64,000 bases of DNA from an uncultured Methanolobus sp. GTDB lineage: Archaea; Halobacteriota; Methanosarcinia; Methanosarcinales; Methanosarcinaceae. The DNA lies in NCBI RefSeq assembly GCF_963665675.1, contig NZ_OY762426.1, positions 930,001-994,000 on the forward strand. The letters run 5' to 3'. The number at the start of each line of letters is the position of its first letter. Position 1 is the stretch's first letter. The notes below the pieces were generated by a model. That model made no database searches, was not told where the DNA came from, and was given only the letters and a program-made list of their open reading frames with translations. Of this stretch, positions 36,901 through 45,864 are shown piece after piece. Made by a program: the position numbers and the translations under genes.

Positions 36901-37658
36901 AATATGAGCTGAAGGCTGTTAAGTCAGGCTACATAACAGGCTCAAAAGATTTTACAGTAATAGATGAGGATGATGCATCACTCACAATGAACATCGAAGT
37001 TTCTCCTGATGAGGTCTACAAAGGTTCATCAATGACAATTTATGTCCTGAATGCAATAGGAGGGGATGCTATATCAGGTGCATCCGTGGTCTTTGATGGT
37101 AATTCAATAGGTACCACCGACAGTGAAGGAAGTGTCACTTACACTCCAGCTGAAGCAGGAACTCATAAGATTGAAGCTACTAAAGACGGGATGAACGACG
37201 CAGAGCTTGATTTCAAAGTAAATGAGCTGGCTGCAGAATTCGATTTCAGCAACCTGCAAATAAGTCCTGATGAGATTAAGCAGGGGCAGAAAGCAACCAT
37301 TACTGCTGATGTAACCAATATCGGTACTGCAGAAGGTTCCTACAATGTTGAGCTTAAGGTGGAAGATGAGGTTGTAGGTTCCCAGAACATAACGCTCTCA
37401 GTTGGTAATTCTACAACAGTTGAATTTAGCCACGAGAAAAAAGAGCCAGGTACCTATAAGGTAGAGCTGGGAGGCCTCACAACAACCTATGAGGTCTTTG
37501 AGAAGTCAGGAACTATATGGTATGTCCTCGGAGCAATTGGTCTTGTAGCAATTGGTGGAGTTGCATATCTGTTCACAGCAGGTGGCTGGACAGTGGAAAT
37601 TGCACAGGCAAAGGCTGCAGAAGCAATAGAAGCAGTTAAAGAGTTGATCGGGAAATAA
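33930..37658 (+). CDS. Large PKD-repeat S-layer surface protein
   Basis: A 1242-residue exported protein. The signal peptide (residues 1-29) is followed by four PKD domains (about 28-370). The first three are near-identical copies with an 88-residue period and the WDFDNDG core. Two tandem S-layer domains (DUF1608 type) follow, about 375-655 and 660-935, each containing LELEEGY, VFSGRESNAVF and EGIFQISDDY. Two Ig/peptidase-regulatory-like beta domains, a CARDB-like domain (about 1115-1190) and a C-terminal transmembrane helix complete it. Methanosarcinales S-layer lattice proteins have the tandem domain plus C-terminal anchor; here extra PKD modules are added for adhesion or spacing. GGAAGG precedes the ATG. 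Confidence 0.9.
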   Translation: MRNKFKFILITISLMILCSALALAVTVSADFSSNVTSGDNPLSVQFTANSPNATEWYWDFDNDGINDSTVQNPIFTYTSDGTYTVVLTAVNGTDSDIETKTDYITVTTASSYTTPNADFTSNVTSGDNPLTVQFNDSSSYATEWYWDFDNDGINDSTVQNPVFTYTSDGTYTVVLTAVNGTESDIETKNSYITVTTASSYTTPNADFTSNVTSGDNPLTVQFNDSSSYATEWYWDFDNDGTNDSTVQNPVFTYTSDGTYTVVLTAVNGTESDIETKTDYITVTTASSSNPPDASFDTNVTDNEGSVPLIVQFNDTSTNNPTSWSWDFNDDGTEDSDEENPVHTFDSVGTYNVTLTVENGDGSDTATTPIKVYPKTYFTGDRIWDVNADQSEDKYIWDAKSFSGFFYDLESGLSSENMTIKNIDRSLSDGDIVYQTRPVETDFELSAWGSYQVIGFMAEKYFAGYTDETDIDNVDEVSMLSSGQLSKILIDDDEEYSIFAGSSLELEEGYELNIVEVDVDGDSVYVTLTKDGDDVDSGVVESGDDYVYKDDLGDADDVAIVIIHIDRVFSGRESNAVFIEGIFQISDDYVDLDDGETYDEMEITSLSDDMIEMKNDGTISLSKGKEINLMGNINLIVADNNDLRFAPYVDMSDPGTYELRGTVAEGSELLTWNPLNFEGFYYDIDEGIQTETLKLNAISGRTIDDGDLVYTSTADSVDFERSGWGQFQVIGFMAKKYFAGYSGDTDIDDVNNISLISNGMLAEVLIDDDDEASITSGRSLELEEGYALNIVEVDIDGDSVYIELTKDGDEVDTGVIEADSDYVYKIDDYGDADDVPLIIIHFNNVFSGRESNAVFVEGIFQISDDYIELENGESYDEMEITSYSDNSIVMKNEDSISLNKDKDITLMGEVGIRVADSSTLRYYPYVEKTSSSSYTLDIGLSESTVTTEDDVTITVTARGATIAGATIKLDDTTLGTTDDDGTYEYSPSKAGEYELKAVKSGYITGSKDFTVIDEDDASLTMNIEVSPDEVYKGSSMTIYVLNAIGGDAISGASVVFDGNSIGTTDSEGSVTYTPAEAGTHKIEATKDGMNDAELDFKVNELAAEFDFSNLQISPDEIKQGQKATITADVTNIGTAEGSYNVELKVEDEVVGSQNITLSVGNSTTVEFSHEKKEPGTYKVELGGLTTTYEVFEKSGTIWYVLGAIGLVAIGGVAYLFTAGGWTVEIAQAKAAEAIEAVKELIGK
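34011..34802 (+). repeat. Three tandem 264-bp PKD-coding repeats
   Basis: Units at about 34011-34274, 34275-34538 and 34539-34802 encode nearly identical PKD modules (period 88 codons). The second and third are the most similar. Such identity at DNA level indicates recent duplication or ongoing gene conversion and could allow copy-number change. Confidence 0.8.
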
Positions 37659-37708
37659 CCGATAAACTCTTTTTATCTTTTTTATTTCAATTCTGTTCTG
37701 AATCAAAA

Positions 37709-38230
37709 TTAATTTATTTTCTTTGCCACAAGTTCAATAGCTTCAAAGAGGCTGTTCTTTGGCATAATAGTTGCAACGGGTATACTCAGTATCTTTTCCA
37801 CTGTAGGGCTGACTATGGGTGCGCAGACAAGGGCTTTTGCTCCTTCCCTCTCGGCACGTACAGCAGCAATGATAGCCTCTTCCATGGAAGTTGCAGAATA
37901 CTCCCTGATTGTGCATAAATTTCCGGATATCTTTCTTTTAGTCTCACTTATGTTATCAAGAACCGGCCTTGCAGCTATTACTGCAATGAATTCTCCCTTT
38001 TCCGAACCTTCCAGCCTTTTTACTGTCTTTATTATCTGTCTCAATGTTTTGACATTAGGTTCGCGTTTTCCTGACATGATCTTGTAAAGAGTGCTTGCAG
38101 GAACACCGGCATGCTCGGCAAATTTTGCCATATTCATGTCCAGATCTTCCTTTATTGTAGTGGAAAGGGCATCTCTGAATTCTTCATCCGATTCAAAAAC
38201 AGCATGTATTATCTTATCGACTGTACTCAT
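37709..38230 (-). CDS. HTH transcriptional regulator with ligand-like C-terminal domain
   Basis: A 173-residue regulator. An XRE/lambda-repressor helix-turn-helix occupies about residues 30-75 (MNMAKFAEHAGVPASTLYKIMSGKREP). The C-terminal part (IREYSATSMEEAIIAAVRAEREGAKALVCAPIVSP) resembles the PrpR N-terminal/sensor fold. It is divergent from an ABC importer operon 148 nt away and is the obvious candidate to control it. The ligand is unknown. Confidence 0.75.
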   Translation of the reverse strand: MSTVDKIIHAVFESDEEFRDALSTTIKEDLDMNMAKFAEHAGVPASTLYKIMSGKREPNVKTLRQIIKTVKRLEGSEKGEFIAVIAARPVLDNISETKRKISGNLCTIREYSATSMEEAIIAAVRAEREGAKALVCAPIVSPTVEKILSIPVATIMPKNSLFEAIELVAKKIN

Positions 38231-38378
38231 TTTTTATCTCCCTTTCATTCATGGCCTATGTGGGTTAAATTATTATGCATTTTATCCGTTTTAGGATATA
38301 TATCTTGCGGATTGTGGAAATATTTTTAATATATAGGCTCGTGCAAACAAATTATCTAACATTATTTCAGGTGGTAAT

Positions 38379-39404
38379 TTGAATCACGAAAAGACAATTA
38401 AATTAGCTTCTACTTTATTTCTTGTAATAGCACTTGTTCTCGCTGTATTCGTATCAGGGTGCACAGAGGACACAGCTGATCAGGAAGAAGATCAGGCAGA
38501 TGCTATTACTGAACTTACCTTTGGTTATCAGCCAAGCACGCATCAGATAGCATATATGACTGCCAAAGAAAAAGGATGGTGGCTTGAAGACCTTGAACCC
38601 TACGGAATAGTATCCATTGACGACAATCTGTTCCCAACAGGTGCTCCTGAAATGCAGTCCATGCTTGCAGGTGAGATTGACGTGGCGTATGTAGGTGCAG
38701 CTCCTGTTATTGCTGCTCTTGCAAATGGTCTTGACGCAAAGATCGTAGCTGCAGTTCAGATACAGGGTTCGGATCTTGTACTCAGGACAGGTCTTCCATA
38801 TGAAAGCCCGGAAGATCTCAGAGGACTTACGATAGCAACATTCCCTGCAGGAACTATTCAGGATACTCTGCTAAGAAACTGGCTTAAAGAGAATGGAATT
38901 GACCCTGAAACAGATGTTGATGTTAAGGGAATGGGTCCCGGGGACGCAATGACGGCTATATCAGCAGGTCAGGTTGATGCAGTATTCCTTCCTCATCCAT
39001 CACCAACAATGATCGAAAGTGAAGGTACTGGCAGATCCGTGGTGTCATCAGGTGAAATGCTTCAGGACCATGCATGCTGTGTGGTTGCTGTAAGCGGTGA
39101 CCTCATAAGAAACCATCCTGATATTGTACAGCAGATAGTTGAAACCCATGTGCGTGCAACGGAATACAATTCTGAGAACCTTGGGGAAGCAGCACAGATA
39201 TTTGCTGATGATCAGGACTGGGATGTTGAACTGGTAAACAAGTCACTGACTGACTGGGATGGTTCCTGGGTAGCTGACCCTAATCTCATAGTCAACTCTA
39301 CAGTGGATTATGCACAGGTTCAGTACGAACTTGGATACATAAGTTCATCTCTTTCGCAGGATGATATATTTGATCTGAGCTTCTATGATGCTCTGGATCA
39401 ATAA
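38379..39404 (+). CDS. ABC transporter substrate-binding lipoprotein, nitrate/sulfonate/taurine class
   Basis: A 341-residue periplasm-facing binding protein. It starts at TTG (38379), fixed by CAGGTGGT 5 nt upstream. The signal sequence ends in FVSGCTE, a lipobox. TFGYQPSTHQIAYMTAKEKGWW and YVGAAPVIAALANGLDAKIVAA are typical of the SsuA/TauA/NMT1 family. It belongs with the permease and ATPase that follow. The ligand could be a sulfonate or another small organic anion; the sequence does not decide. Confidence 0.85.
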   Translation: MNHEKTIKLASTLFLVIALVLAVFVSGCTEDTADQEEDQADAITELTFGYQPSTHQIAYMTAKEKGWWLEDLEPYGIVSIDDNLFPTGAPEMQSMLAGEIDVAYVGAAPVIAALANGLDAKIVAAVQIQGSDLVLRTGLPYESPEDLRGLTIATFPAGTIQDTLLRNWLKENGIDPETDVDVKGMGPGDAMTAISAGQVDAVFLPHPSPTMIESEGTGRSVVSSGEMLQDHACCVVAVSGDLIRNHPDIVQQIVETHVRATEYNSENLGEAAQIFADDQDWDVELVNKSLTDWDGSWVADPNLIVNSTVDYAQVQYELGYISSSLSQDDIFDLSFYDALDQ

Positions 39405-39493
39405 TCTTTTTTTCTTTTTTGATACTAACTTAAATAATAAGTAGACATTTCTATCTTTGTCCGGAGTCTCACTATTCCAGTAACGGAGGATTC

Positions 39494-40321
39494 ATGGTAA
39501 AAAAACACATCCATATACTAAAAGGGAAGAGTGTAGAGATTATATCTATATTCTCTGCAATAGTTTTCTGGCAGATAATAGCAGTTTATGTTGTAGGTAA
39601 TAAGTTCTATCTTCCAAGTTTTACGGATGTGGCTGGTGCATTGGTTGAGATTGTATCCAGGGATTCAAGTCTGGCTATAATGGGTCTGAACTTACAGCTT
39701 CCAATGCTGGTTGTTGATTTCCTGTACAGTATGATGCATTTTAGTATCGGTCTTATTGCAGCTCTTGTTATAGGGATTCCAATTGGTATGGTCATGGGTT
39801 GGTTCCGTACGATTGATCGTATTGTTGATCCTATTATAGAGATAATACGTCCAATTCCACCTCTTGCATGGATCCCGTTTGCGATTATATGGATAGGTTT
39901 AAACCCATTTGCAGCAGGTTTCCTGATATTCATCGGTGCGGTTTTCCCTATCATGATCAATACTTTTACAGGGTTTAAAAGCGTATCAAGGGTGTATGTG
40001 GAAGCAGCGAAAGTACTGGGTTGCAACACTAATAGTGAACTCATGCGTTACGTGGCTCTCCCTTCGGCTCTTCCTTCCATTGCTGCGGGGATCAGGATAG
40101 CAATGGGTGTGGGATGGATGTGTCTTGTTGCTGCTGAAATGTTCGGAGTCAGCAGAAATGGTCTTGGTTATCAGATGTGGCATTTTTACGACCTCCACAG
40201 AATGGAATTTGTGCTTGTGTATATGCTTATTCTTGGTTTCCTCGGGCTTTTCATTGACCGCCTGCTGAGGTACTATATAGATGGTAAGCTCCTTAAATGG
40301 CGTAAAGGTGTGGTGATCTGA
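39494..40321 (+). CDS. ABC transporter permease, SsuC/TauC-like
   Basis: A 275-residue permease with about six transmembrane helices. EAAKVLGCNTNSELMRYVALPSALPSIAAGIR is the EAA coupling loop. The protein pairs with the lipoprotein upstream and the ATPase whose ATG immediately follows its stop codon. GTAACGGAGG precedes the ATG. Confidence 0.9.
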   Translation: MVKKHIHILKGKSVEIISIFSAIVFWQIIAVYVVGNKFYLPSFTDVAGALVEIVSRDSSLAIMGLNLQLPMLVVDFLYSMMHFSIGLIAALVIGIPIGMVMGWFRTIDRIVDPIIEIIRPIPPLAWIPFAIIWIGLNPFAAGFLIFIGAVFPIMINTFTGFKSVSRVYVEAAKVLGCNTNSELMRYVALPSALPSIAAGIRIAMGVGWMCLVAAEMFGVSRNGLGYQMWHFYDLHRMEFVLVYMLILGFLGLFIDRLLRYYIDGKLLKWRKGVVI

Positions 40322-41080
40322 ATGGGTAGTGTTAAAGTAACGAATGTATCCCGCAAGTTCACAAAGGATGAAGATAATTCAACGCTGGCGCTGGATAACG
40401 TGAGTCTTGAAGTGGATGACAAGGATTTTGTCTGCTTTATCGGTCCGTCCGGTTGTGGTAAAACAACACTATTAAGGATTATATCAGGTCTTGATAAGCC
40501 TGATGGCGGTGAGGTTTATCTGGATGGTTCCAAAATTGACTCTCCGGGCCCTGACAGAGGCATGGTTTTTCAGGAGTACTCGCTTTTCCCATGGAAAACT
40601 GTTATTGATAACATCATATTCGGTCCCCAGATGAGTGGCGTAAAAAAGAAAGATGCGATTGTGAAAGGGGAAATGTACCTGGATCTTGTTGGGCTCCAGC
40701 AATTCAGGGACAGTTATCCATACGAACTTTCAGGTGGCATGAAGCAGAGAGTTGCCATTGCAAGGGCACTTGCCAACGAGCCGGCGGTACTTTTAATGGA
40801 CGAACCTTTTGGTGCACTGGATGCCCAGACACGTAATGTACTCCAGCAGGAATTGCTTGAAATATGGCAAAAAAAGAACATTACCATTCTTTTTGTCACA
40901 CACAGTGTCGATGAGGCGGTTTTCCTTGCAGATAAAATAGTAATGATGAGTGCGCGTCCCGGAAAGATCAAAGAAATAATCGATGTGGACCTTCCAAGAC
41001 CCAGGGACAGGACAAGTCCTGAAGCAAATCAGCTTCGTGATCATATATTGAAGTCTCTTTTGAAGGAGCAGGGGCATTGA
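40322..41080 (+). CDS. ABC transporter ATPase, SsuB/TauB-like
   Basis: A 252-residue nucleotide-binding subunit with Walker A GPSGCGKTT, Q-loop VFQEYSLFPW, signature LSGGMKQR, Walker B LLMDEPFGALD and switch His THSVDEAV. It energises the importer. Its ATG directly abuts the permease stop. Confidence 0.95.
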   Translation: MGSVKVTNVSRKFTKDEDNSTLALDNVSLEVDDKDFVCFIGPSGCGKTTLLRIISGLDKPDGGEVYLDGSKIDSPGPDRGMVFQEYSLFPWKTVIDNIIFGPQMSGVKKKDAIVKGEMYLDLVGLQQFRDSYPYELSGGMKQRVAIARALANEPAVLLMDEPFGALDAQTRNVLQQELLEIWQKKNITILFVTHSVDEAVFLADKIVMMSARPGKIKEIIDVDLPRPRDRTSPEANQLRDHILKSLLKEQGH

Positions 41081-41383
41081 AGTGGTGTTCGTTCGGAACA
41101 TTGTCACTTATTTTAATTATTTTTGACTTTCAAGTGGTTCAAATCAAATTCTAAGACAACGGTGGTACACTCCTTAATGTGTATCTAAGTTAACTAATGA
41201 AAAAGCCACAAGCAATACGAAGCGCCACTAATGATGAGTAGGTAGTTTTTAATCATATAGAATATTTTGTAAAAAGGGTACCAAGGGATTATTGAGAAGA
41301 AATATGCAAGCAATAATTTAGAGTACAATAGATAAGAAGCTGCAGTGGATGTCGTACTTTTCAATACAGTGGCATGTTAAAAG
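41081..41383. other. Intergenic region between the importer and the HEPN-like gene
   Basis: No gene is supported. CAACGGTGGT at 41158-41167 recurs in inverted orientation near the upstream end of the HEPN-like gene (about 42721-42730). This may be coincidental. Confidence 0.3.
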
Positions 41384-41995
41384 TTACATATCTTCATATT
41401 GGTTTATTATTGTATCTGATGTATTTATTATAATCTCTTCTGCAATTATTTTTATAAGTGGAATTTCCATTTTTAATTGGTGGTCATGCTTAAAGGGTAT
41501 ACAAATTTGAGTATTTCCTTTTTTGCTATGAACTATTGAGTTCCTTACATTATAAACACGGGTTGCAATGGCTTCTATTACGGTATTAGATGTCAAATTA
41601 AAATCAATTTTCCCTTTCTTGCCTAAAAACGGAACTGGATTTTTATAATGGGCAATTAGTGCAGGATCACTATCATAAAGTTCCTTTGCTATGTGGTCGA
41701 CATCAACAAATTTATTTAACACATATATCAATGATGGAAATTCAGGATAGTCTATTGTCGGATCATTTTTCTTTATGTTTTTTTGAATGATACTGATTAA
41801 TTTCTTGATATCCTCTGTACTTGAATAGGAAAAACTGGGATGTGTAATTTTATTAGCCACCAAATTGACTAGATTTTCCCAGTATATCTCTTTGAAATAA
41901 TGTTCAAGTACATGATAATAGGCAAGAAATCTAAAGTGTGGATTTGTTGTTGATATTGCAGTTTGATAATGGGCTACTAAATCAGAATTGTACAT
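41384..41995 (-). CDS. HEPN-like protein, C-terminal part of a split gene
   Basis: A 203-residue helical segment, MYNSDLVAHYQTAISTTNPHFRFLAYYHVLEHYF. VYNVRNSIVHSKKG matches the HEPN RNase motif R-x4-H. Reading this frame upstream gives FSFEPPRRMYNSD, so the natural protein very probably continued from the neighbouring ORF at 41977-42735. The two frames join if one base is added in a T5 run (plus-strand 42018-42022). The in-frame ATG lies directly after AAGGAGG with no spacer, which argues against independent initiation. The composition is AT-rich, unlike the surrounding housekeeping genes. A defence or toxin role is inferred. Confidence 0.55.
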   Translation of the reverse strand: MYNSDLVAHYQTAISTTNPHFRFLAYYHVLEHYFKEIYWENLVNLVANKITHPSFSYSSTEDIKKLISIIQKNIKKNDPTIDYPEFPSLIYVLNKFVDVDHIAKELYDSDPALIAHYKNPVPFLGKKGKIDFNLTSNTVIEAIATRVYNVRNSIVHSKKGNTQICIPFKHDHQLKMEIPLIKIIAEEIIINTSDTIINQYEDM

Positions 41996-42735
41996 CCTCC
42001 TTGGTGGCTCAAAACTGAAAAACTATTCTCATTAAATCCAATTGACTCTTCAAAAGCAAGTATATTATCAAGATATAGTTCTTTAATTAAAGGTACGTCA
42101 TAGTTGTATGAAAAATTGAATATAAAAGAATCACTCAGTGAATCAAATTTATTAATGCTATATGGGAACTCTGATTCGATGTGTAGTGAATATAAATCAT
42201 CAAAAAAGCGGTTTAAAAATTGGATAAGATTTTCATCTTCACTTGTATCCGTTATTTCTGATGCAGATGGCGGACTAACTGCAAAATTTAAAATTAAGCT
42301 TAAAACAAGTTCATCCCTATTTGCTTCATCCAGCTGCTTAAAGATATGAATAAACATCATATCAGATATATGTGATATTTCGAATGAATGGTTGGCATAT
42401 TTATCTTCTTTTTTTGAATCAATAACACTTTCGTAAAATTGATTCAGTTTGAAACCTTGATTATATCTTTGTTCGAAACGCACAAGCGCTTCATATTTCT
42501 CATCTACGCAGATTATTGTCTGTCCTTTACGTTGGTAAAAATCTACGGAATGAAACATTTGCTCAATTGTTTCTTTATCAATAAAATACTCTATCTGATA
42601 AGCATCATTTTCATCTGTTATATATAGTGATATTTTGTCATCAGTAGCCTTATAATCAACTACATATTCTTCCATATATTGGTGTAGTAACGAAAATAAT
42701 GAGTCACTGTCTTTCAAACAAAACCACCGTTGCAA
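41977..42735 (-). CDS. N-terminal part of the split HEPN-like gene
   Basis: A 252-residue acidic protein. The track start at 42735 is TTG; another TTG at 42717 has GGTGG 6 nt upstream and may be the true start (MKDSDSLFSLLHQYMEEYVV). I see no catalytic motif. Its last 12 residues are out of frame with the highly patterned EPPRRMYNSD segment of the next ORF, so the natural product is probably one protein of about 440 residues. The cause may be a real mutation, programmed frameshifting or a sequence error. Confidence 0.5.
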   Translation of the reverse strand: MQRWFCLKDSDSLFSLLHQYMEEYVVDYKATDDKISLYITDENDAYQIEYFIDKETIEQMFHSVDFYQRKGQTIICVDEKYEALVRFEQRYNQGFKLNQFYESVIDSKKEDKYANHSFEISHISDMMFIHIFKQLDEANRDELVLSLILNFAVSPPSASEITDTSEDENLIQFLNRFFDDLYSLHIESEFPYSINKFDSLSDSFIFNFSYNYDVPLIKELYLDNILAFEESIGFNENSFSVLSHQGGCTILI

Positions 42736-43150
42736 TATTACATATAAATCAATGGCTGTTTAGATAATAAACATATCGCAAAAATCATAGATGCAAGTTT
42801 AAATACCTTCTTTATAGATTTTATCTATATAGTATTCTGCTATACCCATAGTGTTAAAAATTGACCTTGTGCCCATTCTTATCTGAACTCCAGTTCTTTT
42901 GCTTCTTTTTGCCGTGCTTTAGCTTGTCTGTAAGTGTTGGCCATAATCATTTTTAAGGACTGTGTTTTTTGTATAGATGAATAACACCTGAGTCTATGAA
43001 TATATGGTTGAATATCGTTTTGAAGCTAATTTTAAATACCGCATAGTTTTCAGATTTAAGTGGGTGACTTCAGAAGTACTCTCATTCCCTTTTTGGTGTG
43101 CCTTCACCAAAATGAAAGTAAAAAATAGACTCCAGCTGCTCTTTCCGTGT
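42736..43150. other. Intergenic region, AT-rich
   Basis: No supported gene. A 23-codon minus-strand ORF near 42886-42960 (MIMANTYRQAKARQKEAKEL) resembles a gene remnant or a very small basic protein. TATA-like runs occur near 42820 and 43040, and TTTAAATACC is repeated at about 42798 and 43033. Confidence 0.25.
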
Positions 43151-43582
43151 TTATTCTGAACGCACGATTATCTTAGTTCCCGACTCGATCTCTTTAATGC
43201 TGACCTTTCCCACAAGTTCCATTGTTCTGCTGGCTTTTGCAAATCCTATCTTTGATCCCGGGCGCACATGCATTTCATCTCCGGCAATTGCTGAACCTTC
43301 GATTTTCACGGAATCAAATATTTTGAGATCGCCGGCGACCTCAATATTTCCGTTGATCTCTGATCTTGCGCCCACAATAGCTTCATCAGCTTTGACATTG
43401 CCTTTCACAAAAGTACCTTTTCCAAGTTCCAGTACCCCTTTTACATTGACATCTTTCCAGAAATTGGAACCTGATCCGACTATAAGGTTCCCGTCGATAT
43501 TGATTTCTCTCTCAAAAAAGCTGTTTTTTCGGGTAATATAAGTGTTAGAGTCCTCATGATATTTAATTGGATTTTCACTCAT
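43151..43582 (-). CDS. Bactofilin-like polymer-forming protein
   Basis: A 143-residue beta-helix protein. The repeating pattern INIDGNLIVGSGS, VNVKGVLELGKGTFVKGNVKADEAIVGA and INGNIEVAGDLKIF is the right-handed helix of bactofilins and related cytoskeletal polymers. GGTGACC lies about 6 nt before the ATG. It may form a membrane-associated filament. The role in archaea is not established. Confidence 0.75.
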   Translation of the reverse strand: MSENPIKYHEDSNTYITRKNSFFEREINIDGNLIVGSGSNFWKDVNVKGVLELGKGTFVKGNVKADEAIVGARSEINGNIEVAGDLKIFDSVKIEGSAIAGDEMHVRPGSKIGFAKASRTMELVGKVSIKEIESGTKIIVRSE

Positions 43583-43866
43583 CTAAGGTCACCATGTGTA
43601 CTTCAATAGGTTTTTTAAATTATAAATGCTACTCTGGATGACATTTGTTTTGTTTCACATTTGGATTTTTTGTTTATCAGCTGTATGATACTGACACGAT
43701 CATATACAAATATATGCAGGATATGTTCCGTTATTTTATTTGATTTTTATATACTTTAAATTACGGATACTAACCATTATATATTATATTCCTAATATAA
43801 TTACTAATATCTGAGACCTGTTGATGTAGTTTACCACAGCTTGTTTGTCGGATCTAAGGTGTGTAG

Positions 43867-45864
43867 ATGGCCATAAACAAAGAAAGACTTGATTCTGGGA
43901 ATGACAACAATGGTCATTCAGCCGACACAGAGGCATCTATGCCATTACAGGTGAACGAATTATCTTTCTCTGCCATAGGTAAATCACAAACATCTTATGA
44001 CCTTCTGGATTATCCCATTCTCATAGTTGATGAAAACGACAGTATCATTATGGCCAACAAAAAAGCACAGGAATACCTGGGTCTTGAAAGTCTCACCCCT
44101 AATGAAAAATTCACCGAACGATGTGTACCTGAAGAAGAAAAAGAATATGCCACATATTTCTTATCTTCGTTCTTCCGGAAATATGCAGAAGATGAGGAAC
44201 TGTCATACTCTACAGAACTTCTGCTCAAAGGCCCAGGTGGGACAACATCAACCTTCATGATTAATGTAAGCATTCTGGAAGATGCGGATTCTCCTAAAAC
44301 AGCAGTTCTCCTTTCCTGCATGGATATTCAGGTCAGGAACGATTTTGAAAATGAAATGTTAAAGGACATCGAAAAACTGTTCAAACACCTTGACTTAATT
44401 CCTTACGCTCTTGTTTTTTCCGATTACGTCGGAAATATTACTTTCTGGAATCGTAACGCAACAAAACTTTTTGGTTATCGGAAAGACGAAATAATCGGGA
44501 GAAACATAACTGAAATAATGCCGAAACGTTATCGCAAGGCGCATGAAGGGTGGGATGAGCTTATCTCTATCGGTAAATCGCCTGTTGTAGGCAGGATAAT
44601 CGAAGTTACCGGCCTGCGCAAAGATAACACCGAATTCCCGATTGAGCTGGCAATCACAACTACCAGGCACAAAGGTGACATTTTCCACGGGGCCATCATA
44701 AATGACATCTCACAGCGGAAAATGAAAGAGAAACTCACAAGCATTGCAAAGAACAAATACCGCATGATGTTTGAAAAATCACCTCTCGGTATTTTCCACT
44801 TTGACGAAAAAGGCATGATTACCCAGTGCAATGAGATTCTTGTAAAGATATTGGGAGTTCCTGAAGGACAGGTGATTTCCAGTGTCATAGGATTTAACAT
44901 AATTGAGTCTTTCAGTGATGATAACGATATAAAGAAAGCTATTAAACAGGTACTTGCCGGCATTCCTGCCAGATATGAGGATGAGTTCCATTCCCCTTTC
45001 TCTGATAAGATCATTCCAATCAAAGCCGAGTTCAGTCCGGTGATATCCGATGAAGGTAAATTCATGGGTGGGGTCTGTGTCGTTGAGGATTTCACAGAAC
45101 GCAAGGCTGCAGAGAAAGCGCTTAACCAGTATGCTGAGGATCTGGCAAAGGCAAATGAGGAATTGACGTCCCTCGATCGCATGAAAGATGAGTTCATATC
45201 CAACCTCAGGCATGAATTAAAGACGCCTCTAATCCCCATCAAGGGATATAGCGAGTTGATGTATGAAGGTGCCCTGGGTGAGCTGACCCAGAAGCAGAAA
45301 GATGCAGTCGAAAAGATGATGCTGAGCTCCGAAAGGCTGAAGAGGTTGATAGATTCCCTTCTCTATGTAAGTATAACCGAAGGTGGCAATGTGGAATACA
45401 CCTTCGTGCCTTTAAGAATATGCGAGGTTATCGATTCTGCACTGCATGACCGCTCTCCTGAGATCACAAGTAAAGGCCACACCATAGAAAAGACAATTCC
45501 ATGTGATGCTCCATTGGTTAATGGTGATCTGGATTATCTTGAAGAGGTTTTCGTTAATATAATCGATAATTCTGTAAAATTCATGCGTGACGGCGGAAAG
45601 ATCAAGATCTCGGGCACGCTCCAGGACGATAAAAAGATCCGCATAGAGATAGCCGATGAGGGTATAGGCATTTCAAAAGAGGACCTGCCTAAAATATTCA
45701 ACAGGTTCTATCAGGTTGACGGCTCGTCAACACGAAAATACGGTGGCAATGGCCTTGGTCTTTACATATGCAAAAAGATAATCGAAGCCCACAATGGGGA
45801 TATATGGGCTGATAGCGAGGAAGGTTCAGGCACTACAATCCATGTTGTTCTGCCGGTAAAGTGA
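43867..45864 (+). CDS. PAS-domain sensor histidine kinase
   Basis: A 665-residue soluble kinase without transmembrane helices. PAS-like domains lie at about 40-155, 170-290 and 300-415. A HisKA domain follows, with the phospho-acceptor histidine at residue 449 (SNLRHELKTPLIPIKGYSEL). The HATPase domain contains EVFVNIIDNSVKF, DEGIGIS and GGNGLGLYICKK. No response regulator is adjacent, so it is an orphan sensor, probably of an internal redox or chemical cue. Its stop codon abuts that of the convergent gene as TGATCA. Confidence 0.93.
   Translation: MAINKERLDSGNDNNGHSADTEASMPLQVNELSFSAIGKSQTSYDLLDYPILIVDENDSIIMANKKAQEYLGLESLTPNEKFTERCVPEEEKEYATYFLSSFFRKYAEDEELSYSTELLLKGPGGTTSTFMINVSILEDADSPKTAVLLSCMDIQVRNDFENEMLKDIEKLFKHLDLIPYALVFSDYVGNITFWNRNATKLFGYRKDEIIGRNITEIMPKRYRKAHEGWDELISIGKSPVVGRIIEVTGLRKDNTEFPIELAITTTRHKGDIFHGAIINDISQRKMKEKLTSIAKNKYRMMFEKSPLGIFHFDEKGMITQCNEILVKILGVPEGQVISSVIGFNIIESFSDDNDIKKAIKQVLAGIPARYEDEFHSPFSDKIIPIKAEFSPVISDEGKFMGGVCVVEDFTERKAAEKALNQYAEDLAKANEELTSLDRMKDEFISNLRHELKTPLIPIKGYSELMYEGALGELTQKQKDAVEKMMLSSERLKRLIDSLLYVSITEGGNVEYTFVPLRICEVIDSALHDRSPEITSKGHTIEKTIPCDAPLVNGDLDYLEEVFVNIIDNSVKFMRDGGKIKISGTLQDDKKIRIEIADEGIGISKEDLPKIFNRFYQVDGSSTRKYGGNGLGLYICKKIIEAHNGDIWADSEEGSGTTIHVVLPVK

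Noticed and set aside
41158..42730. Inverted 10-mer CAACGGTGGT flanking the HEPN-like gene as element ends
   Set aside because: Only ten bases match, with no further symmetry or target duplication, so chance is a sufficient explanation.
44529..45242. 237-codon minus-strand ORF
   Set aside because: It is antisense to the PAS/HisKA part of the histidine kinase, with Ser/Met-rich shadow composition.
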